NCBI GenBank assembly: GCA_017311185.1
Contig: JAESUZ010003401.1
Span: 1 to 64,000, forward strand
Origin: Proteles cristata cristata
Taxonomy: Eukaryota > Chordata > Mammalia > Carnivora > Hyaenidae
DNA: 64,000 bases
Reading direction: 5' to 3'
The notes below the pieces were generated by a model. The model ran no database searches. It was given only the letters and a program-made list of their open reading frames with translations, and was not told where the DNA came from. Position numbers and translations under genes: made by a program. Shown here in pieces: positions 1-19,107 of the stretch. How positions within the stretch are numbered: position 1 is the stretch's first letter; each line of letters opens with the position of its first letter.

Positions 1-72
1 AACTGTGAGATTGTGACCTGAGCTAAAATCAAGAGTCAGACGCTTAACCGACTGAGCCATCCAGGCACCCCT
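1..72 (-). mobile_element. CAN-SINE, cut by window edge
   Basis: The head end (tRNA-like part) of a minus-strand SINE ends in GCCATCCAGGCACCCCT. The rest lies before the window. Confidence 0.85.
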
Positions 73-1340
73 AGGGTGGATACTCTTAATTACTAACTCA
101 GTTTCTTTTCTTGTTATTGGCCTATTTGGGTTTTCTATCTTCCTGCATCAGTTTTGATCATGTATTTCTAGGTATTTGTCCATTTCCTCTAGGTTATCTA
201 CATTTTTGTCATAAACTTATTTATAATATTCTTTTATAATCAAGTCCATATCTGTAGAATCAGTAGTGATGGTCCTTTTATTCCTGATTTTAGTAATTTG
301 AATCTTCTCTTTTTTTTGCTTGGTCTCTACAACTAAATGTTTGTCAACTTCATTGATCTTTTCAAAGAATCAACTTTTAGTTTCATTGATTTTCACAATT
401 GTTTTTCTATCCTCTATACTTTACTATTTCTTTCCTTCTGCTTGCTTGGGGTTTGATTTGCTTCTCTTTTGCAAGTCTCTTAAGGTGGAAGGTTAGGCTA
501 TGGATGTGAAATCTCTTCCTTTTTTTTTTTTTTTTTCTTAATATTTTATTTACTTTTCAGAGAGAGATAGAGACAGCATGAGCAGGGGAGGGTCAGAGAG
601 AGAGAGGGAGACACAGAATCTGAAGCAGGCTCCAAGCTATGAGCTAGCTGTCAGCACAGAGCCCGACGCGGGGCTCGAACCCACGGACCGTGAGATCATG
701 ACCTGAGGTGAAGTCGGACGCTTAACCGACTGAGCCACCCAGGTGCCCCTGAAATCTCTTCCTTTTTAATATATGTGTTTACAGCTATAAATGTGTCTCT
801 AAACAGTAATTCAGCTAGACCCCATAAGTTTTGGTATGTTGTATCTTCATTTTCATTCATCTCAAAATATTTTCCAATTTACCTTGTGATTTCTTCTTTG
901 ACCCATTGGTTATTTAGGGATGTTTTACTTAATTTCCACGTTTGTGAGTCTTCCAAATTTCTTTCTGCTATTGATTTCTAATTCCATTGTGCTCCCCCCA
1001 ACACATACTTTGTTTGATTTCCTTTCTTTTAAATTTATCGAGGCTTATTTTGTGACCTAACATATGGTCTGTCTTGGAGAACATTCCAGGTGCCCTTGAG
1101 AAGAATGTATATTCTGCTGTTGTTAGGTGGCATGTGCTATAAATTTTTTTGCTACATCTACTTAGTTTATAGTTGTTCACGTCCTTTACTTCCTTGTTGA
1201 TCTTCTGTTTAGTTGTTCTATGCATTATTTAAAGTGGAGTATTGAAGTGTCCAGTTATTGCTGTCAAATTGTGTGTGTTTGTCCTTTCAATTCAGTCAGG
1301 TTTTGCTTCATGTGCTTTGGGGCTCTGTTGTGAGATACCA
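73..1340 (-). mobile_element. Old L1 ORF2 fragment, antisense
   Basis: The sequence reads as the reverse complement of mammalian L1 ORF2, for example the TTCATTGATCTTTTCAAAGA segment near 349. It continues through the region that pairs with reverse-transcriptase coding sequence up to about 1335. A younger SINE splits it at 522-750. It lies in FRMPD3 intron. Confidence 0.8.
522..750 (-). mobile_element. CAN-SINE inserted in old L1
   Basis: A complete minus-strand SINE with a poly(T) left end and an ACCCAGGTGCCCC head. GAAATCTCTTCCTTTTT is present on both sides (508 and 751) as the target site duplication. Confidence 0.93.
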
Positions 1341-8088
<6,748 letters not shown>

Positions 8089-9166
8089 GGCCTCCGCCCA
8101 GGCCTGCCCCCCCTTTCCCCAACCACAGCCCCAGGTTTAAGCTTTGTGGTCTTTGCATCTTGTGGTGAGTGTATGTGTCCACCGGGCCGGTCAGGGTCTT
8201 AGAGCCTTCAGTCTTCAGGGAGCAGAAACTCCCTGGATTGAGGCTGTCCCTGAGGGCTCCGGACAGCTGCCACCCTGGGTATCCTCACCCCTTCCCTGGC
8301 CTCTGGTCGTCACTGTGAGGGCCAAGGCCCCTCGTCACTACGCCTGCCTGCCGCAGAGCTGAATTTTATCTCTTCTTTAGGGCTGACTGGTGACATCAGG
8401 CTCACCTTCCTGCTCCGTTTTGGGGCCCCGGGGAGCCAGGGCCTGAAGCAGGCAGGCCCACTGGCCTTGAGCTCCTCCTGGCACGTGTTCCCCTCCGGGG
8501 AACATGGCAGTAGCACCAGGGCACAGCGTCCAGCGGAGGGGAGAGGGCACTCCGCCCAGATGTGCCCGCCCACCCTGGGCTCACACTCACTCGGCAGATG
8601 CCACCCTAGAGGGCCTGTGCCCGGGTGGCAGGTCTGCAGAAAACAGCCACGCAGGGCTGTTTGCAGCCAGCCCAAGAGGCTGGCAGGCTTGGGAGCCCTC
8701 GCCCCCAGGCCCAGTAGCTCCACACCAGCCATCCCCAAAGTGCCCTGTCCCTCACTAATGGGCAGGGTGGCTCAGTCCACTAGGGAGCAAGCATCTGGGA
8801 TCACCCCACTTGTTCTGAGTAAGGTACCTGGTGAAAACGTCTGTCCTGGGGAGACCCAGCGCAGGCCTCGGAGCCCGCCTGGCCCGGCCCGGCCCAGCGC
8901 AGGGGCTGTCGCCGCAGGCGTGCGGTTCCTCTCAACATCTACCAGACAGACTGTCCTTAGGATTGACTTAGCTACGGATTGGGGATGGGGGGGTGGGGGG
9001 AGGGGGGACGGGGCTAGGGGTGGGGGGTGTTGATGACTATATCTTAAACTTCTGGAAGCTAGCGTGATATGTTAATCCTGAGTATATGCTTTTGGCTGTG
9101 TATTGACCCTGTGGATTTGTCTCTCTAAGAAAAGAAGCTGAGCGCCTTACCCGGTGCAGTCCTGCA

Positions 9167-9167
9167 C

Positions 9168-9209
<42 letters not shown>

Positions 9210-9296
9210 GTGTCTCTCTCTCTCTCTCTCTGTCTCTCTCTGTCTCTTTATCTGTCTCTTTTGCTCTCTCTCTCTCTCTCTCTGTCTCTGTCTCTC
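9167..9296 (+). repeat. CT-rich microsatellite
   Basis: About 130 bp of (CT)n with scattered GT and TTT interruptions, inside the FRMPD3 3' UTR. Confidence 0.9.
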
Positions 9297-9626
9297 CGGA
9301 ATCATCTGGAAGGGAAATCACACTGTTTAGCATCCTCCTTGACACACATCTATTGCTGCCGCCACCCACCGCCCCCTCCCCTACAACCTTCCTGGGAGTG
9401 AAGACACGGAGTCCCTACCAATGGTCCCCCTGTAGGGAACAAAGAAAGCCAATGTTTCTTCTGTATAGATTGCTTCTTGTCCGCCTCTCCATACCTCCCC
9501 GTTTGCCACACGCTCGTGCCCTGTGTCTGCCTCTCTTTCATTGTTACGTGAGAGGTCGGTGTGAAATCTCTCATTCTTACGTGAGTTTTATAAAGATGTA
9601 CACTGTGCTTAATACCTGCCCAACGC

Positions 9627-9632
9627 AATAAA
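9627..9632 (+). terminator. Putative FRMPD3 polyadenylation signal
   Basis: A canonical AATAAA lies about 1.5 kb after the stop codon. It is the first clear AATAAA in the unique sequence after the stop. Confidence 0.6.
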
Positions 9633-9650
9633 GCCCCCTTCCCCCCCTTC

Positions 9651-11691
9651 CCCCCACCGCCGAGTGGTGATTTCTCCTGGCAAGGATCAGGGGAGCTCCT
9701 TCTACAGGAGCCAGCACCCCCCTTCCTTGTTTCTCCTCGCACAGGACCAAGTTATTTAATGGGCCAGAGATGCAGCCAGTGGGGAACCCCTTCCCTCCCC
9801 CTGCTCCCCCGTGACCACTGCAAGCCTGAGCGCTGTCGTGGTCTTCCCCCCTCCCAACTTCTTGATCCTGCACCTTCGCCACTCAGGCCCTGCCTGTGTC
9901 ATCTCACCACCATCCTTCACCTCTCCCTCAACCTCACGGAGAGGACACATTTTCTAATGTCTGTATATAGTATATATACTACATAAAATATATAAATTAT
10001 ATATATATATACTAATTTATGTCTTGTTTTTCAAACAAGAATGATTAAATCTATTCATCTTACTATCCCACTAAGTCTTTGCAGTGCCTCTTTGTGGGTG
10101 TTCTTGTGTCGTTCAGTTCCTTGTTGGTGACGCACCTCCACTCGCCGAGCACTCTCCCTAGCTTCTGTTCCCGTCTACCTGGGAGCCAGCGAGCGATGAG
10201 AGCTTAGGACCTTGCTTAGAAGCCGCTTGTCAGTGGTCACTGGAGTTGAAATACTGTGTACTCCTTTCTCTTGACCCTGGCGGTGAAGTCAGAGCTGAAG
10301 GGGGCAGGGGGCAGCGTTGGGGGCGGGGGGAGGGGGAGAAACACAGTACGCTCTGTGCATAGTATACCAGATGGCCTGAGAGTTAGGGGACAGACAGAAG
10401 GGTTATCAGCCAGCTCTCAAGGTGGAACTGGGAAATGGGCCTCTCCCTCTGAAATGTGCCCAGTCGCCTCAGAAATTAGCTTGACTGCCCTGTTATTGTT
10501 GTGAATCCCTTGCGACGCCCCCTGGCTATTTACTGGGGGGGGGGATGCGGGGAGGTGTTTCAAAAGGATAGGAGCAGGAGGACCTTAAGCAGGGCTGGCC
10601 TCTCTGGCTTTCAGAGAGAGTTACCTGATGGAGAGAAATGATTTTGCTTTTTCTGTTCTCTTACTTTCTTCTGGTAATCACGGGTCCCTACTAGCCTATG
10701 AGGCACGTGCCCACTAGATAAATGTTCACCCTGCCACACACACCCCCATGTTGAATGAGAAAGAAAATCATCTTCTGGGTGATGCTAGTCCTATGGGCAC
10801 ATGGCTTCATCATCTCAGCTCCATCCAGCCCCACTGGCCTTGTTGGCTGGGTGCGCAAATGATACACCTGTGTAGTGTGGTCCTGATTAATCACTTCCGC
10901 CCAAAGACTGGACACGGGCTGAAGGAGGTTTCACTTTGCACAGGTCATGGCACAAGTGATTTGGGGAGGAGGAGCCAGAAAAAATGCAGCGAGAGCTCCC
11001 CACTGCATGCGGGAGGCCCTAGCGGGGACAGGCTTAGCCCCAGGGACAGAGCTCTTCTGGGAGTTCCCTGCCAGGGATAGTATCCCACAACCCCAAGGCC
11101 AGGACTCAGTGGAAGGCAGTGCCAATGTAAAGTGAGGCTTGCGGCCACTTAAAATGACCTGACTGGACAGTCCAGAAATTTGGTGTCCCCCTTACCCTGT
11201 ATTACACTGGTAGCTCCTTCTGGTTCGATACCTGGGTACCCACCCATCCACACAGTACCCTGCACATAGGTCTTCAATAACGATTTGCGGAATGAATGAC
11301 TGTTGCATGAGATGACTGTCACGAGAGAGCCCTCCCAGACCTCTGTACCTCCAGGCCAGCTGGACGAGGCTGGACAGCCTGGCCTCCTCCTATCAAAGAA
11401 AAAGTCAGGTCAGCCATCCAGTGTCCCATTAACTCAGTGGGCTTTCACAAACTACTTTCCAGAAGCTTTGGAAACTCTCCTGAGGTGACCAGTGGTCTCC
11501 TTTTTTGTGGATCGAGGACCTCTGTGCAGTATCCGCAAGCACTGGGGGAGGCCATCTTCCCACCAGGGTCTACTTGCCATCTTTGGCCTGAGCCAGAGCC
11601 TGATGCTGATGCTCTTTAGCCACCCCCTACCAGACCTGAGTCCCGAGAGCCCAACTCCTGCTGTCTGACTTCAGCCAGTTAAAGGAAAACA
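9651..11691. other. Intergenic, no gene seen
   Basis: This is unique sequence downstream of FRMPD3. It has an AT-rich stretch at about 9957-10020, G-runs at 10313-10340 and 10535-10550, and a degenerate MIR/L2-type tail at about 11200-11310 (CCTGCACATAGGTCTTCAATAA). There is no convincing exon. Confidence 0.5.
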
Positions 11692-11938
11692 GGGGACACC
11701 TGGGTGACTCAGTTGGTTAAGTGTCTGACTTTTGATTTTGGTTCAGGTCATGCATGATCTTACAGCTGGTGGGATCAAGCCCCACATGGGGCTCTGCGCT
11801 GACAATGTGGAGCTTGCTTTGGATTCTCTCTCTCCTTCTCTCTCTTTCTCTCTCTCTCCCCCTCTCTTTCTGACCCTCCCTAGTTCATGCTCACGTGCAC
11901 GCGCTCTCTCTCTAAATATTTTTTTTATATAAAAAGGA
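11692..11938 (+). mobile_element. CAN-SINE
   Basis: Plus-strand, diverged (ACACCTGGGTGACTCAGTTGG head), with an expanded CT-rich body and a short A/T-rich tail. Confidence 0.88.
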
Positions 11939-12065
11939 AAATGGACTCATGCTGTTGACATGGACTCAGGATGCCCCTGGTCTTGGCAGAAATACATTTT
12001 TTTTTTTCAAGCTGCTGTCAGGGCACTATGGATAATAGGCAGTTTCATCAGAAATGAATTGAAAG

Positions 12066-12118
12066 CACTCTCTCTCTCTTTCCCTCTCTCTCAAATAAAT
12101 AAACTGAAAAATAAAAGC
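12066..12118 (+). mobile_element. 5'-truncated SINE tail (about 53 bp)
   Basis: Only the CT-rich 3' part and A-rich tail of a SINE are present. AATGAATTGAAAG flanks it on both sides (12053-12065 and 12119-12131), showing it is a complete but severely truncated insertion. Confidence 0.8.
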
Positions 12119-12739
12119 AATGAATTGAAAGGACCTGCCTCAGCCAGAACTCCTCCTGCCAAAGGGGCATGGGGAGATCAGCCACCAGCAGTGGGAAAAG
12201 GCATCAATGTATGTCTTAGGCTCAAATTCCTCCAAACAGCAGTTAGGATGAAAGTGAGAAGCGGGTCCCAATCCCCATCCTATAGACTGGAAACCAGGCT
12301 GTGGGTGTGCATCTGGAGCAAGGAGGAGGTCCTCCATGGAGTCAGAGGAGGAAATAAACCTCCAAGGGTTCAGTCCTGGGCCCTAGAAAAATGGTCTCCT
12401 CCAATGACCTGACCTGCTTGGAAGCCACTGTTAGGAGAATTATGGAGGCCTGCCTTCTCACCTACGTCACCAAGTCTTTGGGTGTTTCTCATACTCCCAA
12501 TATTATGGAGGCACGCTCTGGCACCCTCACTGACATTTCCAGCTATAGCTTCTGGACCCACTACGTAGGAAGGAGCTCAGTTTTAGCTCCCCACCCTCCC
12601 ATCTGTGATGTCTGTCTTTCCCTCTGGGTGTTGACTCCTCATTCTTATTTTCATGGCCTCAGCTTAAAAGGAATATGAGTCTGCACTATGTGGAGAGCCT
12701 TCTACAACACAGAAAAGATGATACCTGCCCTTAAATATG

Positions 12740-13060
12740 TAAAAACAACTGTGTGATCACTTGCCATATGTCAGGCACCATGCTAAGTACTTTCCATGCA
12801 CGATCTCATTTAATTTTCCTAGCAATCCTTCGAGACAGGGACTATGAGGGGTGGCTAGCTGGCTCAGCCAATGGAGCATGCAACTCTTGATCTCAGGGCA
12901 GTGAGTTCACCCCAAGGACAGTGTAGAGCCTACTTAAAAATATACATACATTTTTAAAAAAGCTTAAAAGACAGAGACTATGATCATATTCATTTCTCAG
13001 AGGAGAAAACCAAGGCCTAGGGAGGTTAAATCACGAGCCCGAGGTAAGTGGGGAGCCAGT
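12740..13060 (+). mobile_element. MIR/L2-type ancient repeat split by a SINE
   Basis: The typical GTCAGGCACCATGCTAAGTA to CATTTAATTTTCCTAGCAAT motif, then GAGGAGAAAACCAAGG and GGTTAAATCACGAGCCC, is interrupted by the SINE at 12847-12963. Confidence 0.65.
12847..12963 (+). mobile_element. Short, diverged CAN-SINE
   Basis: A plus-strand head (GGGGTGGCTAGCTGGCTCAG) with a shortened body. An imperfect duplication GACAGGGACTATGA / GACAGAGACTATGA flanks it. Confidence 0.75.
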
Positions 13061-13527
13061 CACTGTTCAAACCTACCCAGGTTTTCAACTGCTACCCTAT
13101 AGAACTGAGCCCAGCCCCATCTTTGGGGCAGTTCCCCTGGAAACAGAAGCACAGATGCAGCCACACTCATCAGAAGATGGCCTGTAAAAATGTGGCTTGG
13201 TGTCCAGGCAGCATGTGGGTAACAAACAGGTCATTGGTGACGTTCGGGTGTGAGGTGCGGGGCACTGCAAGCCCACCTGCTCCTCTCGCCTCCCTTTGCC
13301 AGGCTGCCCTGGTGTCCCATGCCTCTCGGAACCTGGAGGGTGGCATGGTATTTGTGCATAGAAATTTGTGGATAGAGCAGTGTATCCAAAACACCACCAT
13401 CAGAATTATGGAACACCCCACACACACACCATTCTCCCCGAACTACGATCTGATTCTCCCAGGAATTTGGCCCATATTCCATATGCATGTGCATTTTTCT
13501 CAGAGATTTCAGAGGAAAATATCATTT
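12964..13527. other. Intergenic, no gene seen
   Basis: Unique sequence after the end of the ancient repeat. A longest open frame of 171 codons (13048-13563) runs straight into the next SINE and resembles nothing I know. Confidence 0.5.
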
Positions 13528-13742
13528 GGGGTGCCTGGGTGGCTCAATCAGTTAAGCATCTGACTCTTGATCTAGGTTCAGGTCATGATCACATGGTTGG
13601 TGAGATCAAGTCTTTTGCCGGACTCTGACAGCGTGGAGCCTATTTGGGATTCTCTCTCTCCCTCTCTCTGCCCCTCCGCTGTTAGTGCTCTATCTCTCTC
13701 CCTCTCTCCTTCTCTCTCAAAATAAATATATATACTTTTAAA
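13528..13742 (+). mobile_element. CAN-SINE
   Basis: Plus-strand SINE with a CT-rich body and an AAATAAATATATATAC tail. AAATATCAT flanks both ends. Confidence 0.9.
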
Positions 13743-16246
13743 AAATATCATGGACAGGAATGCAAAAGTTGCATGCCTCGTAAAGAAAACATATTTCAGA
13801 GACACTTGAGACTCGTGTCTGATACTTCTAGCTACATGCCCATGCCCACCTACCCAATGTTCACTATTCCCTACCACTAGACATACTTTGGCGGAAATGT
13901 TGGACACACTCAAGGCCCATCAGGTGAGCTAACTGCTGGCATGGACCCTGAGGGTAGGGCATCCAAGACTGGCCTCTGTAAATCTGGGCACACAGGTAGG
14001 GATCAGGCACTTCTTCAGGAATAAGAGACCTGGCACGACATGGTGCCAGGAAGCAATGCCAGGATGAAGTGGGGTCAGCCAAGGAGGCTGACCTCCTCCC
14101 AGCCCCTGCCTCCAATGTTGCCTATTACACCCTTTAGCAGAGGGTCAGCCCCAAGAATAGACAGGGAAGCCAGATTGCCTACAAGCCTGAGATTTTGGCA
14201 CCTGCAATGAGCAAGCAATTCAGGGAGACCATGCAGGCTAAGTGGAGTGGTTCCCCAGAATAAGGGCTTGGTGCTATTTTCAGCACAGCCGCTGACTTGC
14301 CATATGATGGGGTACAAGTCATTTTACCTCTTTGTGCCTCTTCTCTAAAATGAAGATGACTGAGTCTTCAGCCTCTCTCTATGGCTCGAAGGACTAATGA
14401 GGTGGTGCTAAAAAAACCAGCTATAAAAATCCTGCATCCTAGCTGTATGAGCTTAACAAGAGCAAATGGAACTGCCCCCTTTGCAACTGATCCGGAAACT
14501 AATTAAGCTTGCATCAAGAGCCTGGAACTAGAAACCCAGTTGCCTGTTTCCTTCAAATCGCGGGTTTTTTTGGTCAAAGCCATCTGGCAGTCAGCCCCCC
14601 TCAAAAGGAATATGTAGGACCCCCATCTCCCTTGGACCTTTCTTTTGAACTTGAGAAGCCTGCCTGCTACCTCAGTGGAGAAGCCCCGCCCCGCAGGGAC
14701 GCGGTCTGGCGGACCCAACGCTGTTCTTGGCCTTTGGCCAATTCCCTGGTTCATTTCTCTGACATCCCCCTATCCTGTCTTTGTTTTCCTCCTTGCTAGA
14801 AGCATCTATAATTGAAGGAAACTTGAACTTCTGATTTTTCTTCAATATTTCAGGCTTAGCTCACAGGAAAGGGCTTTCAACTCCAAACTCTTAGCCAGCT
14901 ACCCAGGGGTGGCTTGGAGTTCTATCTGCTGTGCCCAGTGTTTAGTTCCTGTGTGTTCCACTCCTGCCCTAGCTGCGTGCCAACCTATGGCCTCATGCTG
15001 AGGGCAGTTAAGAGAAATGAATTTCAAAGACACCCAGGGGAGGGGGACTGTTCAGCCTCCAGAATCATGGCAAAATGGCTTAGGAGGCAAAGTTGGCCTT
15101 GCTTCTCACTCCCTGGTGGTCCCCCCAACCCTTTTCTCACCAGGACACCCTGGGTCTTCATACCTTCCTCTGGCTTCTCAATGCTCTACTTGGTGACGAC
15201 CCACTAGGCCTGCCCTCCCTTCAACATGACCTCTTCCCCCAAGCAAAAACCAGTATTATGAGCATACGTTAGGTTCTAAGCCATCTGATTAACAAATAAA
15301 GCAATTTGTGTTATGCTTAAGGGTTTCCTGCAATGCTACATATAGTCATATCCAATAGGGAGGCAATGAATCTGATATTTTAATTGGTATACATGCTGTG
15401 TGACCTTGGTAACATGGCTGATGGAAATTCTTTCTCTCAGTTATGGGATTATGACAGTGGGAAGTGGCCAAACCACTGAGGTAACACCTTTCTCTGCCTT
15501 CTCTAGAACCCAAATCATTCCATCCCTCCCACTTGTAAACAAAGGAACCCATCTGTCCCTCCCTGAGGATATACCTGCAGTACGGGCTAGCTGGTTTGCA
15601 GTCTCTTGGGAGTGGCTGTTCATTCCTGCTTCCTAGTATGATTTATAGGCAAAAAAAAAAATGTTCTATGACAATGGCAGGACCCTTGGCCACCAAGGAC
15701 AGAGGAATCGGTAGGAAAGTGAGAGCAAGGACCAATATTCTTGACCCTTCCCGAACCTGGCATGTCAGGAATGAATATTCGTACAGTGACCCCAGGGACC
15801 TGAAAAAAATTCAAAGAACCAAGTAGAAAATGGACTGATGTTCCCCCTGCTGAACACTAAAGACTAAGACTTGATTTGACTTGTAGCTCCGGAGCCCCAA
15901 GTCCATGCTACCTGGGTCTGTCACAGAGCTGCAAGCAAGAGCTGTACACCAGGCCAGGAGACTTTGGTTCTACCGGAAGCTCTTCAAGAACTAGCTGTAT
16001 GACCTTGGGCATTCACTTCTTCTGAGTATCAGTTTCCTGCTAGGTAAAACGAGTGGGTTGAACTAAAGGGCCTATTAGCTTTTCAACAGCACATTTTTTT
16101 CTACATTCTTTCATTTAAGTATTTTTTTAAAAACAAAGGCAAGTGTTTCTAGCATCACCCAAACATTCCCCAAATCAGTAATTAAACCGGGAGGACGCCG
16201 AAGCTCATAGCAGTTAAACACCAGAGCAAACCACAGAGACCACTTG
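13743..16246. other. Intergenic, no gene seen
   Basis: Mostly unique. MIR-like pieces lie at about 14285-14400 and 15950-16090 (CTGTATGACCTTGGGCATTC). Several open frames of 60-110 codons lack any recognisable domain or codon pattern. Confidence 0.55.
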
Positions 16247-16261
16247 CCCCCGCCGTTTTTT

Positions 16262-16954
16262 TTTTGTTTTTTTTTAATATTTTTTTTATTTCTAGGGAGA
16301 GAGAGAGAGAGAGAGAGAGTGAGCAGGGAGGGTCAGAGAGAGAGGGAGTCACAGACTGAAACAGGCTCCAAGCTCCGAGCTGGCAGTCAGCACAGAGCCC
16401 GACGCGGGGCTCGAACCCACGAACCGCGAGATCATGACTTAAGCGAAAGTCGGACGCTTAACCGACTAAGCCACCCAGGCGCCCTTTCTTTTCTTTTTCT
16501 TTTTCTTTTTTAATTTTTATTTCTTTCTAGGAGAGAGAGAGAGACAGCGTGAGCAGGGAGGGTCAGAGAGAGAGGGAGGGACAGACTCTGAAACAGGCTC
16601 CAGGCTCTGAGCTGGCAGTCAGCACAGAGCCCGACGCGGGGCTCGAACCCACGAACCGCGAGATCATGACTTAAGCGAAAGTCGGACGCTTAACCGACTA
16701 AGCCACCCAGGCGCCCCTTTCTTTTTCTTTTTCTTTTTCTTTTTTTAATTTTTTATTTCTTTCTAGGAGAGAGAGAGAGACAGCGTGAGCAGGGGAGAGT
16801 CAGAGAGAGAGGGAGGGACAGACTCTGAAACAGGCTCCAGGCTCTGAGCTGGCAGTCAGCACAGAGCCCGATGCGGGGCCGGAACCCATGAACCGCGAGA
16901 TCATGACCTAAGCGAAAGTCGGACGCTTAACCGACTAAGCCACCCAGGCGCCCT
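16262..16954 (-). mobile_element. Three-copy tandem CAN-SINE array
   Basis: Three minus-strand SINE copies lie head to tail (about 16262-16484, 16485-16716, 16717-16954), separated by (CTTTT)n-type spacers. Copies 1 and 2 share near-identical bodies, including GACTTAAGCGAAAGTCGGAC. Only one duplication, CCCCGCCGTTTTTT, is seen, and it flanks the whole array (about 16248 and 16955). Confidence 0.92.
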
Positions 16955-17223
16955 CCCCGCCGTTTTTTATCCAGTGTCATTCTGCCAAGGGATGGGGGAG
17001 TGGGTTGCTGAAGTCTCCCGTATCTTAAATCTCTAGATGATGATTCTAGCTTCTAGGGATACTGACTTTGAAAAATCAAGTCTGCATTCGCAGAAAACCA
17101 ATTTTAAGACCCTTAGGAGAGAATGCATTTAAAGGGTCCAGCCAAATTGTACTTAACGTGAAACAGCAAACTTTATGAGATAAAGCTTCTGAAACAGGAT
17201 TAGTTTTAAGATAGGCTTTTGTT

Positions 17224-17419
17224 GGGGCGCCTGGGTGGCTCAGTAGGTTAAGCAGCTGACTTGATCTTGGCTCGAGTCGTAATCTCACAGTTCGTGAGTT
17301 CGAGCCCCGCATCAGGCTTGCTGCTGTCAGTGCAGAGCCCACTTCAGATCTTCTGTCCCCCTCTGTCTCTGCCACTTCTCCACTTGCACTTTCTTTCTTC
17401 TCAAAAATGAATAAATATT
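17224..17419 (+). mobile_element. CAN-SINE
   Basis: Plus-strand SINE (GGGGCGCCTGGGTGGCTCAG head) ending in AAAAATGAATAAATATTA. It abuts the next SINE directly. Confidence 0.9.
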
Positions 17420-17640
17420 AGTGGCGTCTGCGTGGCTCAGTCGGTTAAACATCCAACTTCAGCTCAGGTCATGAAGTCAGATCATGATTTTTCAGTTTGT
17501 GGGTTCAAGCCCTGTGTCAGGCTCTGTGCTGACCACTCGGAGTCTGGAGCCTACTTCGAATCTTGTGTCTCCCTCTCTCTCTGCTCCTCCCCTGCTCATT
17601 TTCTGTCTCTTTCTCAAAAATAAATAAACATTAAAAAAAT
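17420..17640 (+). mobile_element. CAN-SINE
   Basis: A second plus-strand SINE joined to the tail of the previous one (GTGGCGTCTGCGTGGCTCAG head). This fits insertion into the A-rich tail. Confidence 0.9.
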
Positions 17641-17835
17641 TTTAATGAATAAATCTTAAAACAGAAGATAGACTTTTGTAATAAAACCATGACTTACATA
17701 TATGTCCTTTCCTCTTTCAAAGGAGTCCTACATCAAATCCTTTTGAAAAGCCATGAATACTCACCTCCTAATTTATCTTCAGTGCCAATACAGATCTTCA
17801 GTTCCTGTCCTTAAGTGTTTAAAATGCATCCACTC

Positions 17836-18085
17836 TGGGGCACCTGGTTGGCTCAGTCGGTTAAATGTCCGACTTCGGCTCAGGTCATGATCTCCCGGTT
17901 TGTGAGTTCAAACCCCACATACGGCTCTGTGCCAACAGCTCAGAACCTGGAACCTGCTTCAGATTCTGTCTGTGCGTGTCTCTCTCTCTGTGCCTTTCCC
18001 CCACTTACACTCTGTGTCTCTCTGTCTCTCAAAAATAAACACTAAAAAATATCTCAAAAATAAATAAACACTAAAAAAATAAAAT
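17836..18085 (+). mobile_element. CAN-SINE
   Basis: Plus-strand SINE with AAAATGCATCCACTC duplicated at 17821-17835 and 18086-18100. The 3' tail carries a doubled AAAATAAACACTAAAAAA unit. Confidence 0.93.
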
Positions 18086-18100
18086 AAAATGCATCCACTC

Positions 18101-19095
18101 CAAGGGTCTATGCTAGGGGCTTTGGGAGATACACAGTCTCTGCCCTCAAAAGAGCTGCAGGCTCGCTGAAGACACAGAGAACGTGAGTCCAGGAGTTCAG
18201 GACCCACTGGAAGGGCCAACTACTGACAACTGGTGAGCTCAGTGGGGCTACAGCACACTGGGAATTCTCTCCAGATGTGATGTGCTTTGCAGTGGCCTCT
18301 GAAAGCCCTCTGCTCTGCTTACAAGTGAGACACCCACCTGCCATCATTTGGCATGGAATGAGGAGTTGGCTGAAAAAGTGAAGGCAGGGATATGAACAAC
18401 GAGCGGGTCACACTAGCCTCCCAAGGGGAAAAATCAGAACATAGGCAGGAGGCAGAAAAGAGACAAATCTCTTGAAAGAACTGCTGATACCCAGCAACAG
18501 CAGGAAAGGATGCTTGAAGACGAGGAAGCTTGTTGAAACTGAGGCTGGGAAAGCACCCATGTGCTGGGACTGAAGGGTAGGCCCCAGAAAGGAAGATTTT
18601 GCTGCCGCTATTTTCTTGTAGTCCTGAAGGGTTTGGGAGGAGGGAATGAAGCCTTCTTTCTCTGTCTGCTACTCAGGTAGTCATTTGTAAGTCCGGAAAA
18701 CTCTATGAGGACAAGGGCTGTGCTTTATTCATTTCTGTAATCCAAAGGCTGAGCGCTGTACTTTGCCCATAGTTGCTGTGCAAGAAAAATGCCTGCAGAA
18801 GAAATAACTGAGTGAACAAATGGATGACTTTAAACTCTCCTGTAATGGATGGGGTCTCAGAGGGAGGCAAAACCAGACTTGCCCTACAGGCTGGGAGAAG
18901 GAGGGATCCCTTCCGATGAGGAGGGTGTTTGAGCTTTAATCTAATGGGCCCAGAGTTCTATGATCATTCATCCGGAGAGAGGATCTGTAGCGTTCACAAA
19001 ATTCTTAAAGGGGCCCGTGATCTCCAAAAGCTTGAGATTCACAAACAACGTTTCTCCCAACTCTCTTGTTAAACCCTATAACGAGTGGCCCAGTT
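18101..19095. other. Intergenic, no gene seen
   Basis: Unique sequence. A degenerate MIR/L2-like end lies at about 18690-18830 (ACTCTATGAGGACAAGGGCT). No exon is recognised. Confidence 0.5.
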
Positions 19096-19107
19096 GAGGA
19101 CATTTCT

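Larger units (their letters stand above)
8089..9650 (+). other. FRMPD3: FRMPD3 3' UTR
   Basis: This is non-coding sequence after the FRMPD3 stop. It extends to an AATAAA at 9627-9632 with a T/C-rich downstream region. It contains a G-rich run (about 8982-9030) and a long CT microsatellite (about 9167-9296). No mobile-element insertion is apparent. The 3' end is inferred from the poly(A) signal only. Confidence 0.65.

Noticed and set aside
9037..9369. 110-codon minus-strand open frame rich in Glu/Arg
   Set aside because: It is the translation of the CT microsatellite in the FRMPD3 3' UTR.
16244..16513. Open frames across SINEs, such as the 89-codon frame here
   Set aside because: SINEs are pol III-derived and non-coding; these frames recur with each copy.
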